From Idiomarina ramblicola (GTDB lineage Bacteria; Pseudomonadota; Gammaproteobacteria; Enterobacterales; Alteromonadaceae), in the NCBI RefSeq assembly GCF_003987255.1, contig NZ_PIQC01000005.1, forward strand, positions 124,001 through 188,000: a DNA stretch of 64,000 nt, written 5' to 3'. Of this stretch, positions 56,503 to 64,000 are shown piece by piece; positions within the stretch are counted from its first letter, which is position 1; each line of letters begins with the position of its first letter. The translations under genes were made by a program, and so were the position numbers. The notes beneath the pieces are model-generated. The model searched no databases. It was given only the letters and a program-made list of their open reading frames with translations, and was not told the origin of the DNA.

Positions 56503-58013
56503 TGATGAAGCCTTCAGGAAGCGCTGTTCGCTCTGTGCTGTTACTGTTTTGTGGCGCTCTCCTGACGCTGGCCTATTCGCCTTTCCACTGGCATTGGTTG
56601 CCCTTTATCATATTGCCCTTGGTTGTCAGGCTCATATGGCCGCTTGCGCCCAGAAGAGCGTTTCGCGCAGGCTTCGTGTTTGGGTTAGGCTGGTTCGCGG
56701 CTGGGTTAAGCTGGATTTACGTCAGTATTGACCAATATGGCGGTGTCCCGCTTGCGGTAACTCTGCTACTTCTGGTGCTTCTCTTTGCTTATTTAGCGTT
56801 GTTCCCGGCCATCGCGTTTTGGTGTTGGCAAAAACTGTCACATCGTAAATTCGCCTGGCGTTTTAGTCTTCCCTTTTTCTGGCTTATCGCGGAGTTACTT
56901 CGGGGTTGGTTATTAACCGGCTTCCCATGGCTCAGCCTTGGGTACAGCCAAACCGATGGAGTCTTTGGCGGGCTGGCCTCTGTTATTGGAGAAACCGGCA
57001 TTACCGTGGCGTTATGGTTTACCGCGCTAGCCGTTGTCTCTGCTCTGCGACTTAAAAAGCCTGCGTTGTTGATGATTCCACTGGTTTTCCTAACCTGTGC
57101 CGTAATATTCCCTCAAATACAGTCTACTGAGAGAAAAGCGGAGTCAATGTCAGTACTACTGGTACAAGGCAATATTCAGCAATCGTTGAAATGGCAAGCA
57201 GAGCAACAATGGCCAAACATTTTGCGCTATCTGGATTTAACTCGTCCCCAATTTGATCACGACCTGGTTATTTGGCCTGAGTCTGCCATTACTGCACTTG
57301 AGCCTTATGCGAGCGACGTACTCAATACGGTAGAGAAGTCAGCAAGTATCAATAATTCAGCGCTAATAACCGGCATTATTGACTACGACCGACTAAACGA
57401 CGACTTTTATAATTCCGTCATTGTGCTGGATGATGACAGCTACAGTTATGGCAATGCAAACCGTTACCAAAAGCATCAATTGCTTCCTATTGGCGAGTTT
57501 GTTCCTTTCGAAGACCTCATACGCCCACTGGCGCCTTTATTTAATTTGCCCATGTCATCGTTTAGTCGAGGCGGATATCAGCAACCTAACCTCGAAGCTA
57601 ATGGCAACAATTTAGCCATGGCGATATGTTACGAAATAGCTTTTGCAGGACAGGTTCGCAGCAATACCTACGACGATACAGACTATTTGGTCACCATCAG
57701 TAATGACACTTGGTTCGGGGATTCCCACGGTCCCTGGCAGCATATGCAGATAGCTCGTATGCGCGCTATGGAAATGGGGAAACCTCTGTTGAGAGCAACC
57801 AATAATGGTGTCACTGCGGCTATTGATGAATATGGACGTTACATTGCATTAGCGCCTCAGTTTAAAGCGACCGCACTGTCCGCTGAGGTCTACCCTGTTA
57901 GTGGCTCAACTGTATTTAATCAAATTGGTAACTGGGGCGCCATAATTCTGGCACTGTTTGGATTGTTACCGATAATCGCTACAAAACGTGCTAAGAAACG
58001 CGCTCAGACATAG
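56502..58013 (+). CDS. lnt: Apolipoprotein N-acyltransferase
   Basis: 503 residues. N-terminal six or more membrane helices (~10-200), then a nitrilase-like domain (VQGNIQQSLKW, Glu in WPESAI, Lys region, AICYEIAF with the nucleophile Cys, and NDTWFGDSHGPWQHM). N-acylates lipoproteins such as those in this window (RcsF, LolB, LptE, entericidin-like). Confidence 0.96.
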   Translation: MMKPSGSAVRSVLLLFCGALLTLAYSPFHWHWLPFIILPLVVRLIWPLAPRRAFRAGFVFGLGWFAAGLSWIYVSIDQYGGVPLAVTLLLLVLLFAYLALFPAIAFWCWQKLSHRKFAWRFSLPFFWLIAELLRGWLLTGFPWLSLGYSQTDGVFGGLASVIGETGITVALWFTALAVVSALRLKKPALLMIPLVFLTCAVIFPQIQSTERKAESMSVLLVQGNIQQSLKWQAEQQWPNILRYLDLTRPQFDHDLVIWPESAITALEPYASDVLNTVEKSASINNSALITGIIDYDRLNDDFYNSVIVLDDDSYSYGNANRYQKHQLLPIGEFVPFEDLIRPLAPLFNLPMSSFSRGGYQQPNLEANGNNLAMAICYEIAFAGQVRSNTYDDTDYLVTISNDTWFGDSHGPWQHMQIARMRAMEMGKPLLRATNNGVTAAIDEYGRYIALAPQFKATALSAEVYPVSGSTVFNQIGNWGAIILALFGLLPIIATKRAKKRAQT

Positions 58014-58102
58014 TCATCGGCCGTGAAAATCAGTACACTATTAAAGGCTAAGCAGAACTAATCTGTTGCTGTTCTTTTCCATTTTTCTACAGGGATATCA
58101 CT

Positions 58103-58300
58103 ATGGAAAATATATTTGATGCCATTCTTTTTGCTGTGCTTATTGCTGCAGGTGGTCTTGGATTAAGCTCCTGGCTAATGCTGTTCGCCATTAACAAGTC
58201 AGAGCCCGCCGAAGTCAAACAACGCTCTGTTTTTGAAAACGTTTTTTTTGGTCTGGCCGGCATTATCATCATGCTTCTTATGTGGTACGCAATTAGCTAA
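58103..58300 (+). CDS. Small two-span membrane protein, function unknown
   Basis: 65 residues with two hydrophobic helices (about 6-29 and 47-63) and a charged loop (NKSEPAEVKQRS). AGGG upstream fits a real start. I do not recognise the family. Sits between lnt and leuS. Confidence 0.65.
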   Translation: MENIFDAILFAVLIAAGGLGLSSWLMLFAINKSEPAEVKQRSVFENVFFGLAGIIIMLLMWYAIS

Positions 58301-58311
58301 CCGATACTTAA

Positions 58312-60912
<2,601 letters not shown>

Positions 60913-60915
60913 ACT

Positions 60916-61401
60916 ATGCGCGTCACTTTAAACCTAGTACTCACTCTATTGCTGATAGCCACCCTTAATGGTTGTGGCTTTCAGTTGCGGGGGAATTATC
61001 AACTACCAGAGACACTTCAGTCGGTTTCATTACAGAGTCAGGTGTCCAAAGAGTTGAGTGAGCATATGCAGCAACGTTTTGCGCATTCGGGTATCAAAGT
61101 TTCTGACACCAGCCAGCTTATTACAGTCCGGCTTATTTCCGACAAGCTGGAGCGAAGAACCTTATCTTTGTTCGAAAGTGGTCAAGTCGCCGAGTACGAA
61201 TTGTTGTATCAGGTCAACTATCAGTTGTTTGAAAATGAACAACTCTTGCTTGACCGCAAAGTAGAAGTCGCCCGAGACTATCAGGACGACCCAAACTTTG
61301 TGCTGGCGAAAACTCGCGAGCGTGAAATGCTGGTAGATGAGATGAGAGCAGAAGCGTCTCGCCTTATTCTGCAGCAAATTATCTCCGAAATGTCGGAGTA
61401 A
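60916..61401 (+). CDS. lptE: LPS-assembly lipoprotein LptE
   Basis: 161 residues, lipoprotein signal with lipobox LNGC (Cys20) followed by GFQLRGNYQLPETL, the LptE hallmark. Plugs the LptD barrel. Stands directly after leuS as in E. coli; 3 bp apart. Confidence 0.95.
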   Translation: MRVTLNLVLTLLLIATLNGCGFQLRGNYQLPETLQSVSLQSQVSKELSEHMQQRFAHSGIKVSDTSQLITVRLISDKLERRTLSLFESGQVAEYELLYQVNYQLFENEQLLLDRKVEVARDYQDDPNFVLAKTREREMLVDEMRAEASRLILQQIISEMSE

Positions 61402-62496
61402 ATGACTCAGATTATGCAAACTCTTTATCCTGAAAAGCTCGAAAGTTACCTGCAACAAAATGGGGTTCCTCCAATTATGCTGGTATTTGGTGACGACCTG
61501 CTGCTCAGGAACGATGCTCTTTCCAGTATTCGTAAACACTTAGCCAGTGACGATCTTGAACGAGTACACTGGCTGCAAAGTAAGGATTTTGACTGGCAAC
61601 AACTGTCATCAGGTGAGCAGTCAATGAGCTTATTTGGTAATTTACGCCTGATCGAGCTCGAACTACCAGAGAATAAGCCGGGCAGGGAAGGTTCAGTCGC
61701 TTTAACGGAATACGCGCAAAGCCAAGCTGAAAGCGAAGTACTGATTGTTATTGGCGACAGGCTTAAAAAGGAAACCCAAAATAGTCGCTGGTTTAAAGCG
61801 TTGGCCGAGCACGGGCCGCTGGTTCGTACACAAAGCCCCGACAAGTCACAACTACCCGCATTTATTCACCAACGTGCGCAACGCTATCAACTCACTCTGG
61901 CAGCCGGTGTTCCGGAAAAGTTATCAGATTGGTTTGAAGGAAACTTGTTAGCTTTAGATCAAGAGCTCAGTAAATGGCAACTGCTGACAAACGACGGTGT
62001 CATTACAGAAGACTTCTTGAAAAACTCGATTGATGATGTCAGTCGCTTTAGTGTTTTTGCACTGCAGGAAAGCATCCAGCAGCAAGATTTTGAAGGTGCA
62101 TTACATCGACTGGATCGTTTACTGGACGAGGAAAATGATTTTCATAGACTGATTTGGATATTACAACGCGAAGTTCAGTTGCTAAGTTCCCTACAAAAAT
62201 CTCAGCAGACAAAAACAGATACTACGGCCTTGTTTCGACAGTTTATGATTTGGCCTAATCAGCAGCCGGGCTATCACAGCCGTGCCGCTCAATTAAACCA
62301 ACAAACCCTGCTCGATGCACAAAGGCTTGTTGAAAGAATAGAAGCCGCACTGAAGCTGGATAGTGGAGAGTCCCCTCTTATATTGACAACGCACCTACTC
62401 AGCTTACTTTGCTGCAGTAATGCAGATGCAATCAGTCAGGCACTTTCTGAACTAAACCACGGTATTGAACCAAACGAACAATTTGTTCACTTATGA
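61402..62496 (+). CDS. holA: DNA polymerase III delta subunit
   Basis: 364 residues. Clamp-loader delta: YPEKLESYLQQNGVPPIMLVFGDDLLLRNDALSSIR, and EGNLLALDQELSKW near residue 180. The start touches the lptE stop; the ATG 12 bp further on is the more likely one by similarity. Confidence 0.94.
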   Translation: MTQIMQTLYPEKLESYLQQNGVPPIMLVFGDDLLLRNDALSSIRKHLASDDLERVHWLQSKDFDWQQLSSGEQSMSLFGNLRLIELELPENKPGREGSVALTEYAQSQAESEVLIVIGDRLKKETQNSRWFKALAEHGPLVRTQSPDKSQLPAFIHQRAQRYQLTLAAGVPEKLSDWFEGNLLALDQELSKWQLLTNDGVITEDFLKNSIDDVSRFSVFALQESIQQQDFEGALHRLDRLLDEENDFHRLIWILQREVQLLSSLQKSQQTKTDTTALFRQFMIWPNQQPGYHSRAAQLNQQTLLDAQRLVERIEAALKLDSGESPLILTTHLLSLLCCSNADAISQALSELNHGIEPNEQFVHL

Positions 62497-63122
62497 TGCG
62501 TGCAATTTTCGGTGGGACCTTTGACCCTATCCATAACGGTCATTTAGAAACAGCCGCTGCGCTGGTAGACGAACTTAACATCTCAAGCTTATCGCTGATG
62601 CCAAGCGCAGTGCCCCCGCACCGACCACAACCCGTTGCCAGTGCAAAACAACGACTGGAAATGGTCGAGATAGCTTGCCAACAAAACACGGCTTTTAGTG
62701 CGGAAGACTGGGAATTAAAACAAGAAAGGCGCTCTTATACGGCCAATACACTAAGTGAATTTAAAACACGTTATCCGACTGATATCCTCCTCTTTGTCAT
62801 GGGCATGGATTCTTTGATGAGTTTCCATTGCTGGCATCAATGGCGAGAGCTGACAAAGCACGCCCATTTGGTGGTTATGCCAAGAGCCGGAGTCCCTTTT
62901 AATCCTCAAGATCAAGAATTAGAGGATTTTATCTCAACGCATTTGACAAGAGATAAAAATAACTTAGCGCAGCAAGATTCAGGGCTACTTTATATTGCAC
63001 AAACTCCCATGATCGATGTTTCCGCGACTGAACTTCGTGAACGGTTACAACAACGAGAACCTCATCTTCCATTACCGACCAGTGTTTATAACTATATAAG
63101 AGAACATCAGCTGTATTTGTGA
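62493..63122 (+). CDS. nadD: Nicotinate-nucleotide adenylyltransferase
   Basis: 209 residues. FGGTFDPIHNGHL (HxGH), and the C-terminal SATELRERL. Joins nicotinate mononucleotide and ATP in NAD synthesis. Overlaps holA by 4 bp. Confidence 0.96.
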   Translation: MMRAIFGGTFDPIHNGHLETAAALVDELNISSLSLMPSAVPPHRPQPVASAKQRLEMVEIACQQNTAFSAEDWELKQERRSYTANTLSEFKTRYPTDILLFVMGMDSLMSFHCWHQWRELTKHAHLVVMPRAGVPFNPQDQELEDFISTHLTRDKNNLAQQDSGLLYIAQTPMIDVSATELRERLQQREPHLPLPTSVYNYIREHQLYL

Positions 63123-63185
63123 CTGAACACTTTTCTTAATTTCTGTTAAACTTCGGGTTTTAGTTCTTAAATCGGAGAAAATCTT

Positions 63186-63503
63186 TTGCAGGCAGAAGAA
63201 TTGCGTGAATTTGTCATTGATAAAATCGATGACCTTAAAGGTCGTGACGTTCAAATTTTAGATGTTCATGATAAAACTGACGTTGTTGACTATATGGTTA
63301 TCTGTTCTGGCAGTTCAAAAACGCATGTACGAAGCATTGCTGAACATGTCGCCACAGAAGCCAAGCATGCCGGAACACCACCCATCGGTGTCGAAGGTGG
63401 TGAACAGTCAGAATGGGTTTTAGTTGATCTCGGTGATGTCGTTCTACACGTTATGCAGGACAGCATCCGCGACTTCTATCAATTAGAAAAGCTCTGGGGT
63501 TAG
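63186..63503 (+). CDS. rsfS: Ribosome silencing factor RsfS
   Basis: 105 residues starting at TTG, with GGAGA upstream; the E. coli gene also begins TTG. FVIDKIDDLKGRDVQILDVHD, ICSGSSKTHVRSIAEHV and DLGDVVLHVMQ. Binds L14 and blocks subunit joining. Confidence 0.95.
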   Translation: MQAEELREFVIDKIDDLKGRDVQILDVHDKTDVVDYMVICSGSSKTHVRSIAEHVATEAKHAGTPPIGVEGGEQSEWVLVDLGDVVLHVMQDSIRDFYQLEKLWG

Positions 63504-63506
63504 TCA

Positions 63507-63977
63507 GTGCAAATTCAATTACTCGCCGTTGGCACGAAAATGCCCGCGTGGGTTACTGAAGGCTTTAACGAATATAAAAAACGGTTTCCGGCGGATTGTA
63601 AACTGGTTTTACATGAAATCGCTGCGCAGAAGCGAACTCGCAAAGCTGACTTAAAGCGCGTTATGCAGCAAGAAGGTAAATTATTGTTGCAGGCAATACC
63701 CAAAGGGAACCGAATTGTTACTTTAGAGGTCACAGGCCAAGCTTGGGATACGCCTAAGCTCGCTCAACAACTAGAAAAGTGGCAAATGGATGGCAGAGAT
63801 GTCACTCTGCTAATTGGTGGGCCCGAAGGCCTCTCCAACGAATGTCTGGCTGTTGCTGAACAACGTTGGTCATTGTCTAATTTGACTCTGCCCCATCCTG
63901 TCGTGCGATTAATCGCTGCTGAGAGCCTATACCGGGCATGGAGTCTAAATAACAATCACCCGTACCATAGAGAATAA
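63507..63977 (+). CDS. rlmH: 23S rRNA pseudouridine1915 N3-methyltransferase RlmH
   Basis: 156 residues starting at GTG. SPOUT fold: [53 protein letters not shown]. The same order rsfS-rlmH-mrdA occurs in E. coli. Confidence 0.97.
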   Translation: MQIQLLAVGTKMPAWVTEGFNEYKKRFPADCKLVLHEIAAQKRTRKADLKRVMQQEGKLLLQAIPKGNRIVTLEVTGQAWDTPKLAQQLEKWQMDGRDVTLLIGGPEGLSNECLAVAEQRWSLSNLTLPHPVVRLIAAESLYRAWSLNNNHPYHRE

Positions 63978-63985
63978 AAATAATA

Positions 63986-64000
63986 ATGCGTCACCGCACC
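63986..64000 (+). CDS. mrdA: Start of a gene cut by the window edge, probably mrdA (PBP2)
   Basis: Only ATG plus four codons (Met-Arg-His-Arg-Thr) are visible. The identity is inferred from position: mrdA follows rlmH in most gammaproteobacteria. Confidence 0.5.

Overview
The window is a stretch of chromosome from a marine gammaproteobacterium. Gene content, gene order and moderate G+C fit Idiomarina or a close relative in the Alteromonadales. This assignment is an inference from protein similarity and conserved gene order, not from a search. About 73 protein genes (two cut by the window edges), five tRNAs and a set of intrinsic terminators are supported. No rRNA, CRISPR array, prophage or insertion sequence is visible.

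Layout. 1-3.6 kb: end of ETF-ubiquinone oxidoreductase, a secreted Lys/Glu-rich protein, H-NS, an RcsF-type lipoprotein, a secreted DUF4097-type protein and TrmO. 3.6-13.5 kb: proS, a purine salvage pair (gpt and an NCS2 permease), a 2Fe-2S ferredoxin, an ATP-NAD-kinase-like protein preceded by a 45-residue entericidin-like lipoprotein, epmC-aroC-prmB, smrB, and sixA-rnfH-ratA. 13.5-22.3 kb: smpB, then a compact twelve-gene Tad/Flp-pilus-like operon on the minus strand, visibly richer in A+T than its flanks. 22.4-29.4 kb: queE/queC, nagZ, an S41 protease lipoprotein, and fadE with a PsrA-like TetR regulator and its likely operator. 29.4-38.2 kb (minus): hemA-prfA-prmC-[response regulator]-sirB2-[DUF819]-kdsA-trkH. 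38.3-43.3 kb (plus): lolB-ispE-prs-rplY-pth-ychF. 43.3-47.5 kb (minus): a secreted truncated haemoglobin and an operon of periplasmic cupredoxin, GGDEF/EAL protein and DUF3034 protein. 47.7-50.5 kb: fumC, an SDR enzyme and a tRNA operon (Met-Leu-Gln-Gln-Leu). 50.5-64 kb: ubiF (minus), an EamA transporter, then miaB-ybeZ-ybeY-ybeX-lnt and leuS-lptE-holA-nadD-rsfS-rlmH-mrdA, the order known from Escherichia coli.

Most of the window is conserved housekeeping: tRNA modification and charging, translation termination and rescue, lipoprotein and LPS assembly, cofactors and fatty-acid degradation. The two parts that look accessory and least described are the Tad-like operon, which lacks TadZ and a prepilin peptidase and carries three poorly characterised proteins, and the cupredoxin/c-di-GMP/DUF3034 operon, which reads like a copper or redox sensing module tied to c-di-GMP and an outer-membrane protein.
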